A stretch of DNA of 41,123 nucleotides from Nocardia brasiliensis IFM 10847 (GCF_000710915.1 NZ_BAUA01000064.1:1-41123), one strand, 5' to 3'. Counted from the first letter of the stretch, positions 14,472 through 21,686 are shown. The notes: generated from the sequence alone by a model not told the origin. Made by a program: numbers and translations.

Positions 14472-15053
14472 TCATCGTGCGCCCCCGTCGCTCGTACGGC
14501 CCGTCGTGCCGCGCACGTCGCGCGGCGAGCGCCACCACCACGGCACGATCAACCACGCCGCCGAGAACAGCACCGCGACGACGACCCCCGCCACCACGCC
14601 GCCCGCGGTCCCGGTGACCAATTCGACGACCAGGATCATCGCCCCGGTCAGCGAGACGCCGAGCAGGCCGATCCCGATCATCGCGCAGCGGTGCGCCGCC
14701 GCGACGACGTTACCCAGCCGGTGGCGCCGGAACAGGATGCGATGCCACGAGATGGGCGCGACGAGAAAGACGGTGGCCCCGATGGCCGCGGTCAGCGTGA
14801 TCAAGTAAAGCACCCGCAACGGCTGGGACAAGGTCGGGAACGAGGCCTGGAACGGCACGATCAACAGCGCCGAGATCAGGAACTGCACGCCGGTCTGCAC
14901 CACCCGCAGTTCCTGGATGAGGGTGCTCCAATTGCGGTCGAGCCGTTCGGTTTCGGTCTCTCCGCGGGCGTCCCAGTTCCACTCGCGATCGTTTCGGCAC
15001 CGGTCGAATTCGCCGTTGTGTTCAACCGCTGGTTCATTGTGTCGCTCGACCAT
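14472..15053 (-). CDS. DUF6328-like integral membrane protein
   Basis: The 193-residue product has a charged cytoplasmic N-terminus (ETETERLDRNWSTLIQELRVVQTGVQ) and four hydrophobic segments: about FLISALLIVPFQASF, VLYLITLTAAIGATVFLVAPI, CAMIGIGLLGVSLTGAMILVV and VVAGVVVAVLFSAAWLIVPWW. Small actinobacterial membrane proteins with the LNELLQELRVxQTGxQ entry are grouped as DUF6328; the function is unknown. Start ATG 15053 (MVERHNEP) has GAGGGA upstream. The gene is convergent with the GT4 transferase and divergent from the GT9 transferase. A GATTC-N14-GGGTAA element upstream fits the regional promoter set. Confidence 0.75.
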   Translation of the reverse strand: MVERHNEPAVEHNGEFDRCRNDREWNWDARGETETERLDRNWSTLIQELRVVQTGVQFLISALLIVPFQASFPTLSQPLRVLYLITLTAAIGATVFLVAPISWHRILFRRHRLGNVVAAAHRCAMIGIGLLGVSLTGAMILVVELVTGTAGGVVAGVVVAVLFSAAWLIVPWWWRSPRDVRGTTGRTSDGGAR

Positions 15054-15128
15054 GCCGCTCGTCCCTCGCCGGCTCGACGCTGTTCCACCGCCGCGGCGCG
15101 GTGCCACGGCACCCCGGCACCTGACCGT

Positions 15129-15153
15129 TTACCCGGCCCTGCCGAAACGAATC
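15129..15153 (-). promoter_or_regulatory. SigF-type promoter of the DUF6328-like gene
   Basis: On the minus strand, GATTC (15149-15153), 14 bp, then GGGTAA (15129-15134). Predicted start near 15121, leader about 68 nt. It is a weaker match than its neighbours. Confidence 0.35.
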
Positions 15154-15204
15154 ACCGAGTCGGACACTCGACCAGCACAAATGCCGAACCGCCGCAGATC
15201 GGGC

Positions 15205-15229
15205 GTTTCGGATGACCGGACCCGGGCAC
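15205..15229 (+). promoter_or_regulatory. SigF-type promoter of the GT9 glycosyltransferase
   Basis: GTTTC (15205-15209), 14 bp, GGGCAC (15224-15229). The -35 and spacing equal those of the anti-sigma operon promoter, and the -10 has one mismatch. Predicted start near 15236, leader about 35 nt. Confidence 0.4.
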
Positions 15230-15270
15230 ACGGGCGGTATGAAAACCGCGCACCGGAAGATGCCGACCCG

Positions 15271-16245
15271 ATGACCGGCCATGTGCTGGTGGCCCGGTTG
15301 GACAGCGCGGGTGATGTCCTGCTCGCCGGTCCCGCCGTCCGAGCCGTCGCACGCAAAGCCGACACCCTGACCTTCCTCGCCGGGCCGCGCGGCAGTTCGG
15401 CCGCCGCCCTGCTCCCCGGCGTGGATCGGGTGCTCGAATTCGAAGCCGCGTGGGTCGGGGCCGATCCACCGCCGCTCACCAACGCCGGCGTGCGCGCGCT
15501 CATCGAATGTGTACGGCTGCTGGCACCCGACGAAGCCATCATCGCGACCTCGATGCGGCAATCACCGTTGCCGCTCGCCCTGATCCTGCGGATGGCCGAG
15601 GTGCCACGGATCAGCGCCATCAGCACGGACCAGGCGGGGACCCTGCTCGATGTCCGCCATCGCGTGGATGACGCACTGCCGGAACAGATCCGGGCGCTTT
15701 CGCTGGCGGCCGCGGCGGGCTACCCGCCCGGCGACCATCGGCTGCGGGTGCGCCGGGATCTCCCCGAGGTCGACGAATTGACCGGCGGCCCAGGCTATAT
15801 CGTGCTGCATCCGGGTGCGCCGGAGCCGGCTCGCCGGATGTCGGCCACGCGCAGCCGGGAGGTCGCCGCGGCGCTCGTCGACGCCGGGCACCGCGTGGTG
15901 GTGACCGGCAGCCCGGCCGAGCAGACGCTCACCGGGACGGTCGCCCACGGCCTGGCCCGCGATCTCGGCGGCGCCACCGACCTGGCCGGTCTGGCCGCCG
16001 TACTCCGCGACGCCGATGCCGTCGTGGCCCCGAACACCGGTGCGGCGCCACTGGCCGCGGCCGTGGACACCCCGGTCGTCTCGCTGTTCGCGCCGGTGGT
16101 GCCGGATCGGCGGTGGGCGCCCTACGGCGTGCCGACCGTCGTACTCGGCAACCGCAGCCGACCGTGCGGCACCCACTGCCTCGACGCGATCCCGGACACC
16201 GCGATCGTCTCCGCCACCGAGTTGCTGCTCCGTAGCGCCGGTTGA
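15271..16245 (+). CDS. GT9-family glycosyltransferase (heptosyltransferase-like)
   Basis: The 324-residue protein has the GT9 signature from the start: VLVARLDSAGDVLLAGPAVRAVA, then FLAGPRGSSAAALLPGVDRV, GYIVLHPGAPEPARRM, HRVVVTGSPAEQTLT and the donor-site stretch DAVVAPNTGAAPLAAAVDTPVVSLFAPV. Enzymes of this family in Gram-negatives add heptose to lipopolysaccharide. This organism has no lipopolysaccharide, so the acceptor is likely another envelope glycan or glycolipid. The ATG at 15271 is the best start; the frame is open upstream but without protein character, and the predicted promoter lies within it. No heptose biosynthesis genes are in the window. It is immediately followed by the UsfY-like gene, whose -35 element overlaps this stop codon. 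Confidence 0.85.
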   Translation: MTGHVLVARLDSAGDVLLAGPAVRAVARKADTLTFLAGPRGSSAAALLPGVDRVLEFEAAWVGADPPPLTNAGVRALIECVRLLAPDEAIIATSMRQSPLPLALILRMAEVPRISAISTDQAGTLLDVRHRVDDALPEQIRALSLAAAAGYPPGDHRLRVRRDLPEVDELTGGPGYIVLHPGAPEPARRMSATRSREVAAALVDAGHRVVVTGSPAEQTLTGTVAHGLARDLGGATDLAGLAAVLRDADAVVAPNTGAAPLAAAVDTPVVSLFAPVVPDRRWAPYGVPTVVLGNRSRPCGTHCLDAIPDTAIVSATELLLRSAG

Positions 16246-16264
16246 GGGCCGAACGCCGGGGTAC
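16240..16264 (+). promoter_or_regulatory. SigF-type promoter of the UsfY-like gene
   Basis: GGTTG (16240-16244, overlapping the upstream stop codon), 14 bp, GGGTAC (16259-16264). It has the same boxes and spacing as the promoter of the proline-rich gene. Predicted start near 16272, leader about 40 nt. Confidence 0.55.
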
Positions 16265-16311
16265 CCGCCCGAATATCCCCCTTGGGTGATGTGGACTAGA
16301 AAGGACCCTCC

Positions 16312-16653
16312 ATGCTTCCCGGACCGAACGAATCGACCACGGGACACAGCGGTGCCGAGCACCACGGACGTCCCGAAGAGAACTTCCCGGACTACACCCG
16401 GACCTCACGCACCCACGTCGGTGAGTCCATCGCCGACACCCGCAACTGGCCGGGCATCGTGCTGGTGGCGCTCGGGCTCGTCGGCCTCGGGCTGACCCTC
16501 ACCGCGGCAGGCTACGGCTTCGAAGGCTGGGCGATCATCGGCGCCATCGCGACGGTGCTGTGCTTCGCCATCGGGGTGCTGCTGGTGGTCGCCGAGCACC
16601 GCAGGCTCAAGGCGAAAGAAGGCAAGCAGCTCAGCGACCCCGCCGGACACTGA
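16312..16653 (+). CDS. UsfY-like membrane protein
   Basis: The 113-residue product has a polar N-terminus ending PDYTRTSRTHVGESIADTRNWPG, two hydrophobic helices (IVLVALGLVGLGLTLTAAGYGF and WAIIGAIATVLCFAIGVLLVV), and a basic tail AEHRRLKAKEGKQ. The R-T-x-R-x-x-x-GES...WPG entry, two helices and EHRR exit match the layout of mycobacterial UsfY, which is encoded next to usfX-sigF and belongs to the SigF regulon. Its biochemical role is unknown. The ribosome-binding site AAGGA lies 6 nt before the ATG. The likeness is from memory of the family; a profile search would settle it. Confidence 0.65.
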   Translation: MLPGPNESTTGHSGAEHHGRPEENFPDYTRTSRTHVGESIADTRNWPGIVLVALGLVGLGLTLTAAGYGFEGWAIIGAIATVLCFAIGVLLVVAEHRRLKAKEGKQLSDPAGH

Positions 16654-16676
16654 TTGCCGGTCGCGCACCCGGGTAT
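16652..16676 (+). promoter_or_regulatory. SigF-type promoter of the lipoprotein gene
   Basis: GATTG (16652-16656, overlapping the stop codon of the UsfY-like gene), 14 bp, GGGTAT (16671-16676). Predicted start near 16683, leader about 42 nt containing GAGGAG. Confidence 0.55.
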
Positions 16677-16724
16677 TGCGCAGAGGACACCGCCACGGGC
16701 GGTTCCTGCACTGAGGAGAACGAC

Positions 16725-17183
16725 ATGACTCATCATCGCCGTCGGCCCGGGTTGCGCGTCCTGCTGATCGCCGCGGCGCTAGCGGCCACCCCGCTGGCCG
16801 CCGCGTGCTCGGACACCGACAACAAGGAGGCGACCCCCGCAACGCCCACCGACTCCTCGATCACGCTGTCCATGCCGTCGGCCACTGCCCAGGTGCCCGA
16901 CCCCGACGAGGTCGGCCCCGCGGCCGGAAAGCAGCTGTGCGACATGATGAGTCCCGATATCGACAAGTGGCGTGCCGAGGGCGCCGCCGTCGCGCGGGTG
17001 ACCTTCAACGGCACCGTGCACAACTGGGCGGCGCGCAACGGCGGCCTCAACGACACCGTGCTGAAGGACCGCAGTGTCATCGACAAGATCACCTCGGAGC
17101 AATGCCCCGACATCCGCAAACAGGCCCTCGAAGTGCTCGACGCCGCCGACCTCGCCTCCGCGCTGGTCGGATTCGGCGGTTGA
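16725..17183 (+). CDS. Secreted lipoprotein of unknown function
   Basis: The 152-residue product begins with a basic n-region (MTHHRRRPGLR), a hydrophobic core (VLLIAAALAATPLAA) and the lipobox LAAAC with C26 as the lipidated residue. The mature part has a Thr/Pro/Ser-rich linker and then a conserved-looking domain: GKQLCDMMSPDIDKWRAEG, FNGTVHNWAARNGGLND, EQCPDIRKQALEVLDAADLASAL. The two cysteines in LCDMM and QCPDI could form a disulphide. Similar lipoproteins occur in mycobacteria and Nocardia without a known function. GAGGAG lies 6 nt before the ATG. It is preceded by a GATTG-N14-GGGTAT promoter. Confidence 0.75.
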   Translation: MTHHRRRPGLRVLLIAAALAATPLAAACSDTDNKEATPATPTDSSITLSMPSATAQVPDPDEVGPAAGKQLCDMMSPDIDKWRAEGAAVARVTFNGTVHNWAARNGGLNDTVLKDRSVIDKITSEQCPDIRKQALEVLDAADLASALVGFGG

Positions 17184-17202
17184 GCGTGAACAGGCCGGGC
17201 CG

Positions 17203-17397
17203 ATGACCGACCGACATCACCGCAACGTCGTAGAGCTCCTTGTCCTGCAACACAATCGAATGCGCGAACTCCTGGAGGAAATGCTCGCCTCGGTCGGCCA
17301 GGAACGCCGGGCGTCGTTCGAAGAGTTCGTGCGCTGGCTAGCCGTACACGAGGCCACCGAGGCGGAGCTGATGCAGGGCACCGCTGCCGGACGCTAG
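17203..17397 (+). pseudogene. Truncated hemerythrin (HHE) domain protein
   Basis: The 64-residue product begins MTDRHHRNVVELLVLQHNRM and contains ELLEEMLASVG, SFEEFVRWLAVHEATEAELM, which is the first half of an HHE hemerythrin domain: H in LQHNRM and H-E-x-x-E in VHEATEAE. Complete family members run to about 150-190 residues and supply further iron ligands in two more helices, so this copy is short by more than half. The stop codon overlaps that of the convergent peptidase gene (CTAG, 17394-17397), and no remnant of the missing half follows. It could be a decayed gene cut by a rearrangement, or a small protein that dimerises to complete a four-helix bundle. It lies 20 nt after the lipoprotein and may share its promoter. 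Confidence 0.55.
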
Positions 17398-18500
17398 CCG
17401 CCGGGCGTGGTCGCCGACGGTTCGTCGCTGCGGCCCAGCAGGCGCAGCACCGTGTCCACCGGCATGGCGGGCACGCGGTGTCCGTTGCGGCCCACCATGG
17501 TTCGGCCCGCGAACAGGGCGTTGAGCACTGCCTCTTCGACCACTTCCACTGCGGCCTCATAGAACGGATTCAGCTGGCCCCAGGGAATGAATCTCAGGTT
17601 TTCGTAAGGGGTTTCGCCGTCAGGGAAGTTACTGGTCAACGCGCCCTCGTTGGCGGTGGAGAACGCCAGGAAGATATCGCCGGAGAAGTGTGAGCCCGTG
17701 GTGCCCGTACGCGCCAACCCCATCGGCACCCGGCGGGCCATCGCGGTCAGCTGGCCCGGCAGCAGGGGCGCGTCGGTCGCGAGCACCACGATGACCGAAC
17801 CGGAACCCGCAGGCGCGGTCCAGGTTCCGAGCGGATTGTCGGCCAGAAGTTGCGCGCCGACCGGGACGCCGCGGATCACTAGTTCCCGGCGCGCCCCGAA
17901 GTTCGCCTGCACGAAAGCACCCACCGTGTACGAGTCCGCGCCGTAACCCACACGGCGCGAAGCGGTGCCGTTACCGCCCTTGAAGCCGTAGCAGACCATG
18001 CCGGTGCCGCCGCCGACGCCGCCCTCGGCGATCGGCCCGCCCGCCGCTGCGTCGATGGCCGCGACGGCGTCCGCCGTGGTGATGTGGGCGCGATTGATGT
18101 CGTTCAGGTAGCCGTCCCAGGTCTCGGCGACCACGGGCAGCGCCCAATCGTCCGGCGGGTCCGGGAACGCGCCGACCAGCCAGTCGATGATGCCGCGATG
18201 GCAGGTGCCGACGGCATGGGTGTTGGTGACGAGCACCGGCAGCGACAGCGCCCCGGTCTCGGTGAGGAAGGTGGTGCCGGTCATTTCGCCGTTGCCGTTC
18301 AACGAATACCAGCCCGCGGCGCACGGCCGGAATACACCGTCACGGCCGCGCGGCAGGATCGCCGTGACGCCGGTGCGCACATCCGCACCGCGGATCAGCG
18401 TGGTGTAGCCGACCTCGACACCGGGCACGTCGGTGATCGCATTGAACTGCCCCGGGACGCCGGTGAATTCGAGGCCGTGTGCTCGCGCGCGCAGAGTCAT
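17394..18500 (-). CDS. DmpA-type P1 peptidase (L-aminopeptidase/D-esterase family)
   Basis: This 368-residue protein belongs to the N-terminal-nucleophile P1 family, which self-cleaves into two chains and removes N-terminal residues from peptides or beta-peptides. The start ITDVPGVEVGYTTL, then VTNTHAVGTCHRGIIDWLV, IAEGGVGGGTGMVCYGFKGG and the cleavage site around GSGSVIVVLATDAPL are characteristic. S235 would be the released nucleophile, and GSHFSGDIFLAFSTAN completes the active site. The ATG at 18500 has no strong ribosome-binding site. Its stop overlaps that of the truncated hemerythrin gene. No signal peptide is seen, so it is likely cytoplasmic. The specific substrate is unknown. Confidence 0.9.
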   Translation of the reverse strand: MTLRARAHGLEFTGVPGQFNAITDVPGVEVGYTTLIRGADVRTGVTAILPRGRDGVFRPCAAGWYSLNGNGEMTGTTFLTETGALSLPVLVTNTHAVGTCHRGIIDWLVGAFPDPPDDWALPVVAETWDGYLNDINRAHITTADAVAAIDAAAGGPIAEGGVGGGTGMVCYGFKGGNGTASRRVGYGADSYTVGAFVQANFGARRELVIRGVPVGAQLLADNPLGTWTAPAGSGSVIVVLATDAPLLPGQLTAMARRVPMGLARTGTTGSHFSGDIFLAFSTANEGALTSNFPDGETPYENLRFIPWGQLNPFYEAAVEVVEEAVLNALFAGRTMVGRNGHRVPAMPVDTVLRLLGRSDEPSATTPGG

Positions 18501-18595
18501 GGGACGAGCCTAGGGAACAAACTCGACTGCCGCGCGGCAATTTCGGCGAACATCCTTCGGCCCGCGGACCGGCGCCCCGGACATCGATCGGCTGC

Positions 18596-18620
18596 GTTTG
18601 CGCAGCTCCGGACCGGCTAT
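18596..18620 (+). promoter_or_regulatory. SigF-type promoter of the FAD/Rieske oxidoreductase (leaderless)
   Basis: GTTTG (18596-18600), 14 bp, GGCTAT (18615-18620), one mismatch from GGGTAT. The start codon is 9 nt after the -10 element, so the mRNA should be leaderless, as predicted for the gene at 12907. Confidence 0.4.
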
Positions 18621-18629
18621 GCCGGGGAC

Positions 18630-20114
18630 ATGAGGTCACTATGGTTGAACGACGCCGAGGTACCGGCGCGGCTGCGGCTGACGCCGGGCGCACGCTTCGA
18701 CACCGTCGTGATCGGCGCGGGACTCACCGGTTTGGCGACCGCATTGCTGCTCGCCGAGAACGGCGTCCAAGTGGCCGTGGTCGAAGCCCAACGGATCGGC
18801 GGCGGGACGACCGGCGCCACCACCGGCAAGATCAGCCTGCTGCAAGGCATCCGAGCCCAGCGGATCCGGCGGCAACACACCGCGGGCACCTTGCGCGACT
18901 ACGTCGCGGCGAATCGCGAAGGCCAGCAATGGTTGTTGCGGTTCTGCGCCGAGCACGCCGTGCCGGTGCAGCAGGCCGACGCCCTCACCTTTGCGCAGCG
19001 CGAGTCCGAAATCGCCCTGGTCCGTGCGGAATACGAGGCGACGCGGCAGGCCGGGCTGCCGACCGAGCTGGTCCCGCAACTCGACCTGCCCTTCCCCGCG
19101 TTCGGCGCGGTGCGCCTGGCCGATCAGGCGCAGGTGGATCCGATGGCGGTGCTCGCCGCGCTCGCCGTGGACGTGGAAGCGCACGCGGCGCCGATCTACG
19201 AATCGACCCTGGTGCACGATGTGCGGCGAGGCCAGGACGGGGATCTGACGGTGGAGACCGAGCACGGTGGCCTCGGCGCGGGCACCGTCGTCTTGGCCAC
19301 GGGCACACCGATACTCGATCGCGGCGGCTTCTTCGCGCGGCTCACCGCGCAACGTTCGTACCTGGCGGCTTATCGGATTTCTGCGGAACTTCCTCGCGAA
19401 ATGTACCTCAGCGCCGGGCAACCCACCCGTTCGCTGCGCTACGCCCCGACGCCGGACGGTGAGCTGCTGCTGGTCGGCGGCAACGGGCATCCCGTGGGGC
19501 GCACCCGTTCGGAGCGGCGGCAGCTCGACGACTTGACCACGTGGACGCGAAAATGGTTCCCCACGGCGGAACTCGTGCAGGAATGGTCGGCCCAGGACTA
19601 CGCCCCGGTCGGCGAGCTTCCCTATGTCGGACCGCTGCTGCCCGGGCAGGACAGCATCTTGGTCGGCACCGGATACGCGAAATGGGGGCTCACCAACGGT
19701 GTCGCGGCCGCCATGGCGCTGGCCGGACGGATCATCGGTAAATCACCGAGTTGGGCGGGAGCGCTGGGCAGCTGGCGCCCCGGCGAACTGAAGTCGCTGC
19801 CGTCGGCGGTATCCGCGAACGGCGCTGTGGCGCAACGGCTCACCGCCGGATGGTTACGCGCCGCCACACATGGCGCGCGCACCGTGCCCGCCGAAGGTTG
19901 TGGTGTGGTGCGTCGACAGGGGCTGCGCCCGACCGCGACCAGCACGGTCGACGGCGTCACGACGAGTGTGTCCGCGGTGTGCCCGCACCTCTACGGCATC
20001 GTCCGCTGGAACGATGCCGAACGTTCCTGGGATTGCCCACTGCACGGCTCCCGCTTCGCCGCCGACGGCACGCTGCTGGAGGGGCCCGCTACCGAATCGC
20101 TCGGCCCGCTGTAG
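18630..20114 (+). CDS. FAD-dependent oxidoreductase with C-terminal Rieske domain
   Basis: The 494-residue protein starts with a DAO-type FAD-binding fold: VVIGAGLTGLATALLLAENGVQVAVVEA (residues about 25-52), GGTTGATTGKISLLQG, and GYAKWGLTNGVAAAMALAGRIIG near the end of that domain. The last 90 residues carry a [2Fe-2S] Rieske module with CPHLYG and CPLHGSRF, supplying the two Cys/His pairs. This fusion family couples an amine- or glycine-oxidase-like flavin site to an iron-sulphur cluster; the substrate is not known. ATG 18630 has only a weak GGGGAC before it, which fits the leaderless start predicted from the promoter at 18596-18620. Confidence 0.88.
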   Translation: MRSLWLNDAEVPARLRLTPGARFDTVVIGAGLTGLATALLLAENGVQVAVVEAQRIGGGTTGATTGKISLLQGIRAQRIRRQHTAGTLRDYVAANREGQQWLLRFCAEHAVPVQQADALTFAQRESEIALVRAEYEATRQAGLPTELVPQLDLPFPAFGAVRLADQAQVDPMAVLAALAVDVEAHAAPIYESTLVHDVRRGQDGDLTVETEHGGLGAGTVVLATGTPILDRGGFFARLTAQRSYLAAYRISAELPREMYLSAGQPTRSLRYAPTPDGELLLVGGNGHPVGRTRSERRQLDDLTTWTRKWFPTAELVQEWSAQDYAPVGELPYVGPLLPGQDSILVGTGYAKWGLTNGVAAAMALAGRIIGKSPSWAGALGSWRPGELKSLPSAVSANGAVAQRLTAGWLRAATHGARTVPAEGCGVVRRQGLRPTATSTVDGVTTSVSAVCPHLYGIVRWNDAERSWDCPLHGSRFAADGTLLEGPATESLGPL

Positions 20115-20289
20115 CAGCGCTTGCCAGTCGCCGAGCCGCAGCGCATAGCAAGATCCTGCTGAAAAGCCGCGCCGCCGGGATCTGTTCCGTGTGGGTTGGC
20201 TAGCGTGGTTGTCGTGGTCCTCGACCGGCGTCGGTTACCGAACCCCCGGGCGGCGCACCACCATTGAGCGGCGGGGAGTCCGCGCGGAG
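20115..20289. other. Convergent intergenic gap, no gene seen
   Basis: This gap separates the oxidoreductase from the convergent P-loop gene. AGATCC and GGATCT (about 20150-20185) could form a weak hairpin with a 21-nt loop. I see no U-tract or other signal. Confidence 0.25.
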
Positions 20290-20826
20290 TCATCGACACA
20301 GTGGCTCCGCGCGGGCGAGGATCTCCTCGACTGTCTGCTCGACGGTGAGATCCGAAGTGTCCAACCATAATCCGATGCGCGGCGTCTCGTCTCGAAGCAC
20401 GGTGTCCAGATCCTCGACGGTGAACGAGCCGTACGCGACCTTGCCGCGCCCCGCCTCCCGGGCGGCGACCGCCGCCGGTCGCGGAGCCAGCACCACCACA
20501 TACAGCGGGCGGGTCCGGAACTGCTCGACGGTATAGGGCAACAACTCACCGAGCACCGTGTCCTGCACGATCGCGGTGAAACCCGCCGCGGCGTAGGTGT
20601 CTGCCGTCTGAGCGGCGAGGCGGTGCCGCAACCGCAATTGATCCATCGCTTCGGCCGTGGGCTCCCTGCTCATCTCGGCGCGCCCCCCGACGACGAACCG
20701 CCGGTAGGTGTCGCCGCGGACGTGCGCCGAGCGTGGCAGCCGCGCCGCGAGTGCCTGCGCCACAGTCGATTTGCCCGCCGCCTGGATACCGGTGATGAGG
20801 TATGCCGATGCCGTCATATCGATCAT
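20290..20826 (-). CDS. P-loop AAA/kinase-like ATPase
   Basis: The 178-residue protein has Walker A GIQAAGKST directly after the start (YLITGIQAAGKSTVAQALAARL), VRGDTYRRFVVGG, VQDTVLGELLPYTVEQF and a lid region with arginines (PRPAAVAAREAGRGKVAYGSF). The layout matches small nucleoside- or antibiotic-phosphotransferase-like P-loop kinases (AAA_33 group). The substrate is unknown. The ATG at 20826 overlaps the stop of an upstream small frame as ATGA (20823-20826), suggesting that it is the second cistron of a two-gene unit. An alternative start is ATG 20817. Confidence 0.8.
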   Translation of the reverse strand: MIDMTASAYLITGIQAAGKSTVAQALAARLPRSAHVRGDTYRRFVVGGRAEMSREPTAEAMDQLRLRHRLAAQTADTYAAAGFTAIVQDTVLGELLPYTVEQFRTRPLYVVVLAPRPAAVAAREAGRGKVAYGSFTVEDLDTVLRDETPRIGLWLDTSDLTVEQTVEEILARAEPLCR

Positions 20827-21075
20827 GCTTCCAGCCCCTGCAATCGATTTTTCGCCCGCTCGAGCCACTCGTCCCGGCCCACCTCGTACTCGACCTCCCG
20901 GCAACCGCCCTCCGCCGGCGCCTGCAACGCCACCCAGCCCACAAACGCGCCCACTCGGTCCGCGTCGACCGACGTCGGCACCGTACCCACTCGGCCAGCC
21001 GTGTCCGGCGATGTGGTGCCGGACGAACCAGCCACCGCCCGCGCTCCGCCGCTCGAGTTCGGTGCAGTGGGACAA
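20823..21075 (-). pseudogene. Small frameshifted gene coupled to the P-loop ATPase
   Basis: The last 52 codons before the ATPase start (20823-20981) read VPTSVDADRVGAFVGWVALQ and end DEWLERAKNRLQGLEA. They show strong GC third-position bias (44 of 52 codons) and overlap the ATPase start as ATGA. Further upstream the coding bias moves to the adjacent frame, which reads TELERRSAGGGWFVRHHIAGH from about 21066 to 21000. An intact gene of 75-85 codons would need a +1 shift near 20985-21000. Either the gene is broken, the assembly has an error, or only the downstream part is translated from GTG 20981 or 20990. I recognise no family. Confidence 0.35.
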
Positions 21076-21155
21076 CTCGCGCCACCGGACTTCGGGGCTG
21101 GCCGGGTGCCCGGGACGGCCCTACTGTGGCATTCTGTCCTGCGCAGTGGGCTGGG

Positions 21156-21686
21156 ATGAGCAAGGTGGGTTGTGGTGTGAGGCAGGATGTCGAGCTGGCC
21201 GGGCGGTGGTGGCAGTGGGCGATGTCGATACCCGCCGAACGTAACCCCGTCTGCGATGAGACCGGGCGGTTTGCTGGAGAGAAGCAGCCCGCGGACGTCT
21301 GGTTCCTCGCCGGGACCTTCGGCGGCAAGGCGAGCCGGCGCTGCGAAATCCCGTATGGCAGGCCGATCTTCTTCCCCCTGTTCAACATGATGCACAGGAC
21401 CACACTGCGCAACCGACGCATCCCCTACGTCGCGACCGCGAGCGGTCACGCCGAACTCAACGGCGTCACCCTGCCGGTCCACGAGGTCGCCAACCGCAAA
21501 CCCTTCCCCGTCGACGCCGTCGAGGGCGGCCCCTTCGGCGAACGCGGCCGCTACAAAGCAACCGCATGGGGCCTCTGGGCCACCCTGGAAGACCTCGCCC
21601 ACGGCAACTACATCCTCACCTTCGGCGGCGAATACGAACCCGGCGGCTTCTGGGTAGAAGCCACCTACGACCTCGAAATCGTCTGA
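21156..21686 (+). CDS. Conserved-looking protein of unknown function, 176 aa
   Basis: The product starts MSKVGCGVRQDVELAGRWWQ and continues WAMSIPAERNPVCDETGRFA, VWFLAGTFGGKASRRCEIPYG, RPIFFPLFN, then a polar middle, and ends in GNYILTFGGEYEPGGFWVEATYDLEIV. The WWQWxxSIP...FLAGTFGG...RRCxIPxGxxxFFPxxN pattern recurs, to my memory, in uncharacterised proteins of actinobacteria and other soil bacteria. No signal peptide, membrane helix or catalytic motif is clear. It could be a beta-sandwich or jelly-roll protein. The ribosome-binding site is weak (GGGCTGGG). It is divergent from the P-loop unit and converges on the CocE hydrolase. Confidence 0.65.
   Translation: MSKVGCGVRQDVELAGRWWQWAMSIPAERNPVCDETGRFAGEKQPADVWFLAGTFGGKASRRCEIPYGRPIFFPLFNMMHRTTLRNRRIPYVATASGHAELNGVTLPVHEVANRKPFPVDAVEGGPFGERGRYKATAWGLWATLEDLAHGNYILTFGGEYEPGGFWVEATYDLEIV

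Noticed and set aside
20983..20988. GGGTAC on the minus strand as another SigF-type -10
   Set aside because: No GTT-like box at 14-17 bp upstream, and it falls directly against the putative GTG start, leaving no room for a transcription start.
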